From Methylococcaceae bacterium (lineage in GTDB: Bacteria; Pseudomonadota; Gammaproteobacteria; Methylococcales; Methylomonadaceae), in contig JAUYMX010000227.1 in NCBI GenBank assembly GCA_030699345.1, positions 1 through 12,715 on the forward strand: a DNA stretch of 12,715 nt, written 5' to 3'. The stretch's first letter is position 1; every line of letters begins with the position of its first letter. The translations under genes and the position numbers were made by a program. Positions 1-6,709 of this stretch are shown piece after piece. The notes beneath the pieces were generated by a model that saw nothing but the letters and a program-made list of their open reading frames with translations, was not told where the DNA came from and ran no database searches.

Positions 1-374
1 TCGTATACCAACGGCAGCTTATGTTTATTGGCGGCGTTAAGCGCGGCCTGACCATTTTATGCCGGTGAATGTGCATGCAGAATCTCCGGTTTTATTAACG
101 GAATGATTTCGTCCAAGCGTTTTGATAATGACTGCACGATAGACCATTGATTAAATCCCAGTAGCTTCGAACATGGGCCCGCAGGTTCATCGGAACGATA
201 AAAATCCAAACCATCCACCGTTTCAACGGATGCTTTGGCGACACTATGTTTGGCTGAGGTGACATGAAATGTTTGCCATCCCAGTTGACGCTGTTGCTCC
301 AGAATAGCCCGGGTTCTAAAGGTATAACCGCTATGCAGCGGAATGGAATGATCAAGAATGTGCAGGATTTTCAT
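1..374 (-). pseudogene. Exosortase-associated glycosyltransferase, N-terminal part, interrupted by a stop codon
   Basis: The protein starts MKILHILDHSIPLHSGYTFR and continues through a VDGLDFYRS segment to LHAHSPA. This is how the GT4-like glycosyltransferases linked to PEP-CTERM/exosortase A exopolysaccharide clusters (Daro_2409-type) begin, as I recall them. They transfer sugars during exopolysaccharide assembly on the cytoplasmic side. ATG at 372-374 is the only sensible start; no good Shine-Dalgarno precedes it. After 105 residues an in-frame TAA (57-59) appears where relatives have Leu in HSP-x-L-N-G. The same frame then continues to the window edge as NGQAALNAANKHKLPLVY, which fits the family. 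A single base change (TTA or CTA to TAA) would explain this, so I call a nonsense-interrupted gene. A sequencing error is the alternative. The rest of the gene lies outside the window. Confidence 0.75.
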
Positions 375-545
375 AAGAAGGGGAAGAATTTACCTTGAGG
401 CATCAACTAAAGTAAGCCAAATCAACGCCATTCAAGGCATTACGGGATTTGCGTGTTTCGGCATTTTTACTTTTCAGACTGGTAAAGTCAACTTTGCCCG
501 CACTCGGCACCTTTTACCAATATATCTTTAATGACGCTGACAAAT

Positions 546-574
546 TTGAATGCTTTAGTAAACCCTAATATTAT
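546..574 (+). promoter_or_regulatory. Candidate sigma-70 promoter for the rhodanese gene
   Basis: TTGAAT (546-551) and TATTAT (569-574) are separated by 17 bp, and the -10 box ends 33 bp before the rhodanese ATG. It lies in the 233-bp divergent spacer between the glycosyltransferase and the rhodanese. I see nothing else in that spacer. The call rests on sequence match only. Confidence 0.4.
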
Positions 575-607
575 GCTGTTTCTTAGTCATTTTCTCTGGA
601 GCGAACC

Positions 608-1009
608 ATGCGTAAATCATTAAAATCAGGACTAACCACTTTGGCGGCAGTTGCACTGTTGTCAGGCGTTGCTGTCACCAGTCACAGCGAAAGCGCATTT
701 GAGAACATCTCGCCTAAGCAGGCCGCCGCCGAGTTTTCAGAAAAAAAAGCCGTCATTGTTGATGTGCGTGAAGATGATGAGTGGCAGGAACAGCATATCC
801 CCGGTGCCATTCATATCCCGTTGGGGCAATTAAAATCAAGATTATCCGAGCTTGAGCCTTACAAAAACAGCCAGATTATTACCCAATGCCGTAGTGGTGG
901 ACGTTCTGCAAAAGCCGCCGATCAACTAACAGCCGCTGGGTTTGCTAATGTGCAAAATCTGGATGGTGGCATCCAAGCCTGGGAAAAAGCAGGGCTACCT
1001 CTTAAGTAA
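608..1009 (+). CDS. Exported single-domain rhodanese (sulfurtransferase-like) protein
   Basis: This 133-residue protein has a Sec-type signal peptide (residues 1 to about 25: MRKS, then a hydrophobic stretch LAAVALLSGVAV). One rhodanese domain follows at about residues 33-133. Visible family marks are VDVRE (51-55), HIPGAIHIP (63-71) and the active-site loop CRSGGRS with catalytic Cys94, then LDGGIQAWEKAGLP at the end. Rhodaneses carry a persulfide on this cysteine and move sulfur or act in thiol redox; this one should work in the periplasm. The start is supported by GGAG at 598-601, 6 bases before ATG. It appears to be monocistronic. The natural sulfur donor and acceptor cannot be read from the sequence. 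Confidence 0.92.
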   Translation: MRKSLKSGLTTLAAVALLSGVAVTSHSESAFENISPKQAAAEFSEKKAVIVDVREDDEWQEQHIPGAIHIPLGQLKSRLSELEPYKNSQIITQCRSGGRSAKAADQLTAAGFANVQNLDGGIQAWEKAGLPLK

Positions 1010-1061
1010 ATCCGGCGGGTATTTGGGATTGTCAGCCAAGCAAAATTTAGAAGATTAACGC

Positions 1062-1097
1062 TGCCAGTTTTAAGCAAAGAGAGGGCTAAAACTGGCA
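1062..1097. terminator. Hairpin after the rhodanese gene, possible terminator
   Basis: TGCCAGTTTTA (1062-1072) pairs perfectly with TAAAACTGGCA (1087-1097), giving an 11-bp stem and a 14-base loop, about 50 bp after the rhodanese stop. There is no T-tract after it, so it is either a weak terminator or an mRNA-stabilising hairpin. I see no further gene before 1226. Confidence 0.35.
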
Positions 1098-1225
1098 ATG
1101 AAGTGATAGAGTCAGGATAAAAGATAGTAGTCCGAGTATTATCGAGACTGGCGAAAAAAATTAACCTGGATTTATACTTTTACAGCGCTTACTTTTTATT
1201 TCACTTTACCTACCGAGCACAGTTA

Positions 1226-1630
1226 ATGGACGTTAATACTTCGAATGCGTTGGTCTACTTGGTTGATGATGAATTGCCAGTGCGCGATGCATTGTCGATG
1301 TTGATTAAAATGTCCGGGTTTGCGGTAAGCAGTTATGACTCGGCTGAAGCCTTTTTAAATAATTATGACCCTGATCAGCCAGGCTGCTTAGTTCTTGATG
1401 TAACAATGCCGGTTATGAGCGGGCTTGAACTGCAAGAAGAATTAGTCAAAAGAAAGAGTAATATCCCCATCATCTTTATGAGTGGCAATGCGGATATTCT
1501 GGATTCGGCAAAAGCCTTAAGATCGGGTGCTGTGGCTTTTTTGGAAAAACCGTTTGAAAACCAAATATTTCTACAGACTATTAATGAAGCGGTAAAAAAA
1601 GACCTTTCGACTAGAAAGCAACGCCTATAA
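1226..1630 (+). CDS. FixJ-type response regulator receiver domain, no output domain
   Basis: This 134-residue stand-alone receiver (REC) has the acidic pair Asp14-Asp15 (YLVDDE), phospho-acceptor Asp58 (VLDVTMP), Ser86 (FMSG) and Lys108 (LEKPF). These are all the residues needed for phosphorylation and switching. MPVMSGLELQ and the spacing resemble FixJ/TodT-type receivers, but the LuxR-type DNA-binding half of FixJ is absent: the protein stops after a short basic tail (KKDLSTRKQRL). It probably acts as a phosphate shuttle, sink or protein-interaction switch for the histidine kinase encoded just downstream. The ribosome site is weak (GAG at 1215-1217). TATACT at 1173-1178 could be a -10 box but has no clear -35. 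Confidence 0.9.
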   Translation: MDVNTSNALVYLVDDELPVRDALSMLIKMSGFAVSSYDSAEAFLNNYDPDQPGCLVLDVTMPVMSGLELQEELVKRKSNIPIIFMSGNADILDSAKALRSGAVAFLEKPFENQIFLQTINEAVKKDLSTRKQRL

Positions 1631-1714
1631 AGTTTTGTCAGTCATGCCACTTTAGATACTGCAAGGCGCAGCATTATCGCCATGGTAAAGGTTAAACCAC
1701 TACAGGAGAGAGCA

Positions 1715-1774
1715 TTGGCAACTACAGATCCTGAATCCATCTTTCAACCTGCACTTGAGCAGTGCCGTCAATGA
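1715..1774 (+). CDS. Possible leader peptide translationally coupled to the sensor kinase
   Basis: A TTG codon at 1715 is preceded by AGGAG (1704-1708) at the ideal 6-base spacing, the best ribosome site in this operon. The frame encodes MATTDPESIFQPALEQCRQ and its TGA overlaps the kinase ATG as ATGA (1771-1774). The frame also opens upstream at ATG 1682 (30 residues), but without a ribosome site. The kinase has only a weak site of its own, so ribosomes ending this short ORF probably re-initiate on the kinase. I recognise no protein family. It may be purely a coupling device. Confidence 0.4.
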   Translation: MATTDPESIFQPALEQCRQ

Positions 1775-4700
1775 ATAACCTTTTTAGTATTAAAGATTTT
1801 ATTCCGCATGGCTATTGCTTGGCGTGGAGTCCAGGGTTGCTTTGGCTGCACGTTATTTCTGATTTGCTGATTACGTTTTCGTATTATTCAATTCCCCTGA
1901 GTCTTATCTATTTTATTAGGCAGCGCAAAGACTTGCCCTATCCATGGCTGGTTGGCCTATTTGCCGGCTTTATTGTTGCCTGCGGCACCACGCATTTACT
2001 GTCGATAATCACAATTTGGATCCCTTTATATTGGCTGGATGGCTTTGTTAAAGGCATTACCGCGATTATTTCGCTCGTCTCCGCTGCAATGATGCTGTGG
2101 ATTATTCCTCGCGCCTTGTCTCTACCCAGTACCTCACAACTGCACGCTGAGATACAACAAAGAAAAGCCGCGGAAGAGGCTCTAAGAGAAAGCGAATATC
2201 GTTGGAAATTTGCTATTGAAGGTGCCGGCGATGGTGTATGGGACTTTGACGTGGTTAACAACACGGTGTTTTTTTCAAAGCGCTGGAAAGAAATGCTGGG
2301 CTTTACAGAAGATGAGATCGGCAACAGTTTGGATGAATGGGAGAAACGTCTTCATCCAGAGGATAAGGCCGTCAGCCTTGCTGTTGTGCATGCCTATCTT
2401 GAAGGTAAAACCCCGACTTACATGCATGAGCACCGGGTTAGGTGCAAGGATGGCAGCTACAAATGGATACTGGCTCGCGGTATGGTCGTTAGCCGAAGTG
2501 AAGAGGGTAAACCCTTGCGCATGATCGGCACGCAAACCGATATTTCTGAGCGCAAGCAGATGGAGGAAAAACTGCGCGACAGTGATGCCTTAAATGTCAG
2601 CATTCTTGACTCATTAACGTCGCAAATTGCCGTACTGGATGCGCAGGGTGTGATTATTTCGGTTAATAACGCATGGCGGAGCTTTGCCAAGGAAAATGGT
2701 TTGCCGGAATACAACGATATGCTGGGTATCAATTATCTGGACGTCTGTAAACATGCCATTAATCAACCTTATGGCGACGAGGCCAGCGCCGCTTATGCGG
2801 GCATTAAGGCAGTGCTTAACGGCGAGCAAGGCGCATTTTCTTTAGAGTACCCGTGCCATTCGCCTAACCAGCAACGCTGGTTTTATATGATTGTTTCGCC
2901 ACTGCACGGTTCACGTCGCGGGGTTGTGGTCAGGCATTTAAACATTACCGAGCGTAAGCAGGCTGAGCGGGTCTTAATTCAGCTCAAAGCGATGATTGAT
3001 ATATCCCTGGATGGGTTTTGGATAGTTGATTTGATGGGCAACCTGATACAAGTTAATCAAGCTTATGCACAAATAAGCGGTTATTCGATTGATGAATTAA
3101 CGAACATGTCCATAGCTCAGGTGGAGGTGGTGGAAAACGCTGAACAAATTAGAACGCATATTGCAAAAGTGATTGACGAGGGTTACGACCGGTTTGAAAC
3201 CCGCCACCGACGTAAAGATGGACATATTCTTGATGTTGAAATATCTGTCGCCTTTTTACCTGAATTTCAGCAGTTTTGTGTATTTTGCCGTGACATCACT
3301 AACCGCAAGGCAATGGAAGATGAGTTAAAAGCCAACGAGGCAAAATTCCGTTCGATTATTGAAGCTTCCCCGGTGCCGATGGCATTGAACGACGAGCATC
3401 TGAACATTACTTTTCTGAATCCGGCGTTTGTACAAACCTTTGGCTACAGCTTATCTGATATTCCCACTGTGGCGGATTGGTGGCCAAAAGCTTACCCCGA
3501 TCCAGATTATCGGCAGTGGGTAAAGACGACTTGGCAAACGACGCTGGATAAAGTGAGAAAGGAACAGGCCGAATTTCTGCCTATGGAATGTGTTATTCAC
3601 TGTAAAAACAACAACATCAAAACCGTGATCGTTTCTGCCGCTGAGATTATCAATTCTGCGCATGAGCATTTGGTAATACTTTACGACGTCACTCAGCTCA
3701 AACAAATTGAGGCAAAACTCAACGCCATATTTAATGCGTCAGTGGAAGGTATTATTACTATCGACAAGGACAATATTATGGTGTCGGCTAATACTGCAGT
3801 AGAAACTATTTTTGGCTTTAAACCAGAAGAGCTGGTTGGTAGCCGGATCAACAAACTGATGCCGTCATTGCCAATAACAATTAATGATGACAGCGCGGCC
3901 ATTGCAGAAAAGCATGCCGGTCAAATTAAGGAAATTGAAGGTCGCCATAAAAATGGTTCTGTCGTGCCGTTGGAACTGTCCATAGCAGGGTATTCACTCG
4001 ATGATGCGAATTACCTTACCTACATTGTAAGAGACGTGAGTTTACGCAAACAGCAAGAACATCAAGACAAGGAGCATTTGGATCAACTCGCTCATGTCAC
4101 GCGTCTTGGCTTGATGGGCGAAATGGCGTCAGGTATTGCGCATGAAGTTAATCAACCACTGGTAGCGGTTTCCAGTTACACACAGGTCAGTTTAAATCTT
4201 ATTAATGCTGAAAACCCTGATCTGGTGGCGCTCTCTGAAATCTTAATCAAAACCCAGCAGCAGGCCTTAAGAGCGGGCCAGATTATTCATCGAATGCGGG
4301 AGTTTGTGAAGTCACATGCCAAACAGCGATCAAGTCACAATATCAATACCTTGATTCATGACGCTGCCAGCCTGTGTGTTACCGAGCTTAAAAAAAATAA
4401 CATCGAACTAATATTTGAGCTGCAACACAATTTGCCGCTTGTCTATGTCGATCAGGTACAAATTGAGCAAGTCATCATAAACCTGCTCCGAAACAGCATC
4501 GACGCCTTAAAACATCTACCCGCACAACAGCATCGGCACGTAACCATTTTAAGTCAATTGACGGCCAATAATGGCTTGCAGGTCAGTGTTAAGGACAATG
4601 GACCTGGCATTGATTTAGAGCAACAGCAAAAGATATTAATGCCGTTTTATACCACCAAGACCAATGGCATGGGCATGGGCTTATCCATCAGTCGCTCACT

Positions 4701-4791
4701 TGTCGAAGCCCATGATGGGACGTTGCATTTCGATAGCCAACCTAAAAACGGCACCACGTTTTATTTCACGCTACCCATTCAGCAAAACTGA
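1771..4791 (+). CDS. Ethylene-receptor-like membrane domain, five-PAS sensor histidine kinase
   Basis: Numbering is from ATG 1771 (1006 residues). A GTG at 1762 is the only alternative upstream start, since an in-frame TGA sits at 1756. Residues 1-120 form three membrane helices of the ethylene-binding type: VISD (Asp31), Tyr38 in the FSYYSIP segment, and FAGFIVACGTTHLL with Phe64, Ile68, Cys71 and His75. Plant ETR1 has D25, Y32, F58, I62, C65 and H69, a constant offset of six; C65 and H69 hold Cu(I). Five PAS-like domains follow at about 142-265, 272-398, 403-515, 522-645 and 647-762. The HisKA H-box is SGIAHEVNQPL with phospho-His791. The ATPase domain has an N-box around Asn904/Asn908, DNGPGI (942-947), FYTTK and GMGMGLS. 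The catalytic half is FixL/NtrB-like (HPK4). It probably signals to the adjacent receiver. Whether the ligand is ethylene, another alkene or copper is unknown. Confidence 0.93.
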   Translation: MNNLFSIKDFIPHGYCLAWSPGLLWLHVISDLLITFSYYSIPLSLIYFIRQRKDLPYPWLVGLFAGFIVACGTTHLLSIITIWIPLYWLDGFVKGITAIISLVSAAMMLWIIPRALSLPSTSQLHAEIQQRKAAEEALRESEYRWKFAIEGAGDGVWDFDVVNNTVFFSKRWKEMLGFTEDEIGNSLDEWEKRLHPEDKAVSLAVVHAYLEGKTPTYMHEHRVRCKDGSYKWILARGMVVSRSEEGKPLRMIGTQTDISERKQMEEKLRDSDALNVSILDSLTSQIAVLDAQGVIISVNNAWRSFAKENGLPEYNDMLGINYLDVCKHAINQPYGDEASAAYAGIKAVLNGEQGAFSLEYPCHSPNQQRWFYMIVSPLHGSRRGVVVRHLNITERKQAERVLIQLKAMIDISLDGFWIVDLMGNLIQVNQAYAQISGYSIDELTNMSIAQVEVVENAEQIRTHIAKVIDEGYDRFETRHRRKDGHILDVEISVAFLPEFQQFCVFCRDITNRKAMEDELKANEAKFRSIIEASPVPMALNDEHLNITFLNPAFVQTFGYSLSDIPTVADWWPKAYPDPDYRQWVKTTWQTTLDKVRKEQAEFLPMECVIHCKNNNIKTVIVSAAEIINSAHEHLVILYDVTQLKQIEAKLNAIFNASVEGIITIDKDNIMVSANTAVETIFGFKPEELVGSRINKLMPSLPITINDDSAAIAEKHAGQIKEIEGRHKNGSVVPLELSIAGYSLDDANYLTYIVRDVSLRKQQEHQDKEHLDQLAHVTRLGLMGEMASGIAHEVNQPLVAVSSYTQVSLNLINAENPDLVALSEILIKTQQQALRAGQIIHRMREFVKSHAKQRSSHNINTLIHDAASLCVTELKKNNIELIFELQHNLPLVYVDQVQIEQVIINLLRNSIDALKHLPAQQHRHVTILSQLTANNGLQVSVKDNGPGIDLEQQQKILMPFYTTKTNGMGMGLSISRSLVEAHDGTLHFDSQPKNGTTFYFTLPIQQN

Positions 4792-4817
4792 CCAGTAATT
4801 ATTGACAGACTGGAATA

Positions 4818-4836
4818 GGTATTCATACGAATATCT
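4818..4836 (+). promoter_or_regulatory. Shared 19-bp motif, copy 1 (upstream of first hsp20)
   Basis: GGTATTCATACGAATATCT ends 110 bp before the hsp20 ATG. It matches the copies at 9173 and 12333 at 16 of 19 positions. It reads as a degraded palindrome; the 12333 copy is perfectly symmetric. It is a possible repressor or activator site. Confidence 0.5.
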
Positions 4837-4867
4837 TTTATTTGTTTCGCCACTCAAAATAATAACG

Positions 4868-4894
4868 CTTGGATTTTCTACTATGTGCTCATTT
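4868..4894 (+). promoter_or_regulatory. Possible sigma-32 (heat-shock) promoter of hsp20
   Basis: CTTGGAT (4868-4874) and GCTCATTT (4887-4894) are 12 bp apart. They resemble the RpoH pattern CTTGAA ... CCCCATnT, with mismatches in both boxes. The position, about 50 bp before the start codon of a heat-shock gene, adds weight. The match is weak. Confidence 0.3.
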
Positions 4895-4946
4895 AATTAA
4901 TGTGAGTATGGGTAGTATTTTATTTTAAATACTTGCGGAGAATATA

Positions 4947-5429
4947 ATGTCTAACGATAAAGATAAAAAAAATAAAGAGCTGGCCTCTACATCATCAAGT
5001 GCAGGGCTAATTTCTTTTGATGAATTTGATCATTTTTTTGATGATTTTCTCTCACGCAGATGGCCTCGATTGTTAGATTGGAATGTGCCTGCGGGCTTAG
5101 AAAAAGGCTTTCCCAAAGTCGATATTCTTGATCATGATAAAGAGATAGAGATTCAGGCTGCATTGCCAGGCGTCAAGAAAGACGACCTGGATGTCACCAT
5201 CAATAATCAAGCCATCACCATTCGTGCATCAACCAAAGAAGAAAAGAAGGAAGAAGAAAAAGGCAAATATTTTCGCCGTGAGATAGCTCGTGGTGAATTT
5301 CAACGCGTCTTGTCGTTGCCGGAAAATGTGGATGGCGATAATGCCAAAGCCTCTTTTGCCGATGGCATATTAAAAGTAATTATTCCAAAAACTGAAAAAA
5401 CCAAACGTAAAACTATTGAGGTTAAATAG
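4947..5429 (+). CDS. Small heat shock protein, Hsp20/alpha-crystallin family
   Basis: This is a 160-residue ATP-independent holdase chaperone that binds unfolding proteins in the cytoplasm. A charged, Phe-rich N-terminal arm (residues 1-55, with FDEFDHFFDDFLSRRW) leads into an alpha-crystallin domain at about 56-148: PKVDILDHDKEIEIQAALPG, a very charged loop KEEKKEEEKG, YFRREIARGEFQR, and the diagnostic ADGILKVIIPK (138-148). A C-terminal I-x-V (IEV, 157-159) could dock between dimers. The start is set by GGAG (4937-4940), 6 bases before ATG. The gene is alone on its transcript, with a hairpin after the stop. A decayed copy of its upstream region and a piece of its coding sequence lies at 9165-9285. 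Confidence 0.95.
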   Translation: MSNDKDKKNKELASTSSSAGLISFDEFDHFFDDFLSRRWPRLLDWNVPAGLEKGFPKVDILDHDKEIEIQAALPGVKKDDLDVTINNQAITIRASTKEEKKEEEKGKYFRREIARGEFQRVLSLPENVDGDNAKASFADGILKVIIPKTEKTKRKTIEVK

Positions 5430-5450
5430 CATCACAAGTTATTTCAGGCA

Positions 5451-5483
5451 TATTACCTTTCATGGTATTTCTGAAAGGTAATA
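5451..5483. terminator. Hairpin after first hsp20, likely transcript end
   Basis: TATTACCTTTCA (5451-5462) and TGAAAGGTAATA (5472-5483) form a perfect 12-bp stem with a 9-base loop, 21 bp after the hsp20 stop. No T-run follows, so termination may be weak or Rho-aided. Confidence 0.45.
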
Positions 5484-5652
5484 ATGGGAACCTAGAAAAA
5501 CCCACTCTGGTCATGGTTTGACAAACTCTCAAGAAACAGCTTTTTTGTATCTATATAATCAATGACTTGCAAAGATATAAAAATACAAAAGATTACCTCA
5601 AACAGCGGCTGTCTCCTGGTAACGCCATACGCCCGAAGGGGCACTGCCATTA

Positions 5653-5999
5653 AGTTAAGATCGGATGTTACGCAAACCAAAAGAAATGATCCTTATTGAT
5701 ATTCAAGGATCTCTGGTGTCGCTATCGCGACAGTTTATTTTAATGTCGGTTCTCGCACCGACAGGCGAGCTACTTTCTTTTGCTTCGCCAAAAGAAAGTA
5801 GCCAAAGAAAAGGCGACCCGGATTCCGCCAATTTCCTGCGCTTCTCATTTTTGGCGAGGGTTTTCGAAGGGCCATCCCTGGCCCTGCGAAAACGAGCGGC
5901 ATCCTTGCCGCTCCCCTAGCGGGCCTATTTCGCCAAAAGCTGCGATGCTCGGGGCGGAATAACGGGAGAAAAACCGCTCTGCGTAACATCAGTTAAGAT
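5653..5999. repeat. MITE-like unit with 11-bp inverted ends and 9-bp direct repeats
   Basis: GATGTTACGCA (5664-5674) and TGCGTAACATC (5980-5990) are perfect inverted ends. AGTTAAGAT flanks them as a direct repeat (5653-5661 and 5991-5999), with two extra bases (CG) on the left. The interior is packed with hairpins, among them GATCCTT/AAGGATC, TGTCGC/GCGACA, GGGCCA/TGGCCC and GAGCGGC/GCCGCTC. It looks like a non-coding mobile or repeat unit. The extra CG makes the target-duplication reading imperfect. Confidence 0.5.
5769..5802. repeat. Perfect 14-bp stem hairpin inside the repeat unit
   Basis: GCTACTTTCTTTTG (5769-5782) and CAAAAGAAAGTAGC (5789-5802) enclose the loop CTTCGC. From memory, similar ACTTTCTTTTG/CAAAAGAAAGT hairpins followed by CCAAAGAAAAGG are widespread intergenic repeats in proteobacteria. 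They are often mis-annotated as small proteins. Confidence 0.7.
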
Positions 6000-6086
6000 G
6001 TAGGTGCGAATTTATTCGCACATTGCGAAGCAATGATTAGCCAGTTGTGCGAATACCCTCTGGGCACAAGTAAATTCGCACCTACA
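5999..6086. repeat. 88-bp REP-like element with nested perfect stems
   Basis: The outer arms TGTAGGTGCGAATTTA (5999-6014) and TAAATTCGCACCTACA (6071-6086) are perfect 16-mers. Inside are TTCGCACA/TGTGCGAA (6015-6022, 6046-6053), and within that CATTGC-GAA-GCAATG (6021-6035). The arm itself can also fold (GTGCGAA/TTCGCAC). This is a typical intergenic repeat able to extrude a cruciform or form a long RNA hairpin. Confidence 0.75.
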
Positions 6087-6140
6087 AGTGTATCGATTTT
6101 GCTTAATGGCAGTGGCCCGAAGGGGTAACTTTGCTCACCA

Positions 6141-6195
6141 CGAACGGAACTTATTGATTTATAAGACACCGTTCGCACTGAGTTTATCGAAGTGC
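6141..6195. repeat. Short REP-like repeat before the hsp20-lon operon
   Basis: CGAACGG (6141-6147) pairs with CCGTTCG (6169-6175). The latter opens a GTTCGCACTGAGTTTATCGA block (6171-6190) that resembles the widespread intergenic repeat GTTCGCCCTGAGCTTGTCGA of gammaproteobacteria (recognised from memory). Confidence 0.45.
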
Positions 6196-6298
6196 AGGGT
6201 TTTTCGAGGTTCTCTAGGTAGTTGTACGTATTTATTAGTGGCGGCTATTCAAGACATACTGAGCAACTCTAAACCGCAACTACATCAAATCTTCCTTT

Positions 6299-6700
6299 AT
6301 GCCATTACCTAATCTTGAAACCTGGATGTGGACAGAAGCTTGCGAAACTGTGGATCGCGCTGAACGCCTGCATAGGCAGTTCTTTAGACCCGCTGTTATG
6401 AACGCAAAACGCCCAATGTGGGAACCGCCTATCGATATTTTCGAAACCAGTTGTGAATTCAATGTCATGATTGCATTGCCTGGCGTTGCACCGGAGCATT
6501 TAGATGTCCTGCTGGAAGATGGGTTTTTGGTGATTGACGGGCACCGACGCTTGCCCACCAGTACAGAGTCATATATCAGGCGCCTTGAAATACCCTACGG
6601 GCAATTTAAGCGACGTGTTGAACTGCCTGTCGGCCGTTTCGAAATACACACGCGTGTATTTGAGAACGGTTGTTTGTTAATCACACTGCGCAAAACATAA
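6299..6700 (+). CDS. Small heat shock protein, Hsp20 family, short form, paired with lon
   Basis: This 133-residue Hsp20 chaperone has an N-terminal arm (1-40, Trp- and Arg-rich) followed by an alpha-crystallin domain at about 41-131: PPIDIFETSCEFNVMIALPG, the DGFLVIDGHR strand, YIRRLEIPYGQFKRRVELP, and FENGCLLITLRK at the end. It stops right after the last conserved strand, so the usual C-terminal I-x-I tail that helps oligomers assemble is missing. ATG 6299 has no clear ribosome site. The stop is 9 bp before the lon ATG, so the two genes form an operon. The pairing suggests that substrates held by this chaperone are handed to Lon. It is only a distant relative of the 4947 gene. Confidence 0.9.
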   Translation: MPLPNLETWMWTEACETVDRAERLHRQFFRPAVMNAKRPMWEPPIDIFETSCEFNVMIALPGVAPEHLDVLLEDGFLVIDGHRRLPTSTESYIRRLEIPYGQFKRRVELPVGRFEIHTRVFENGCLLITLRKT

Positions 6701-6709
6701 AGCATTCTC

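Larger units (their letters stand above)
5642..6114. repeat. Composite repeat region bounded by a 13-bp inverted repeat
   Basis: CACTGCCATTAAG (5642-5654) and CTTAATGGCAGTG (6102-6114) face each other, and GCCCGAAGGGG lies just outside both (near 5631 and 6115). Two further repeat units lie inside (5653-5999 and 5999-6086). The whole 869-bp gap between the two hsp20 genes (5430-6298) holds no convincing gene. Open frames here run through hairpins in several phases and have no ribosome site. Confidence 0.6.

Noticed and set aside
3451..3705. Minus-strand frames inside the kinase and lon genes
   Set aside because: They lie wholly inside strongly supported genes and show no protein-like features.
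5665..5989. Open frames of 60-84 codons on both strands in the repeat region
   Set aside because: They run through perfect hairpins in several phases, have no ribosome site, and their composition follows the repeat. Such frames are commonly mis-annotated.
5642..6195. CRISPR array
   Set aside because: The repeats are inverted and of different kinds, with no regularly spaced direct repeats or spacers.
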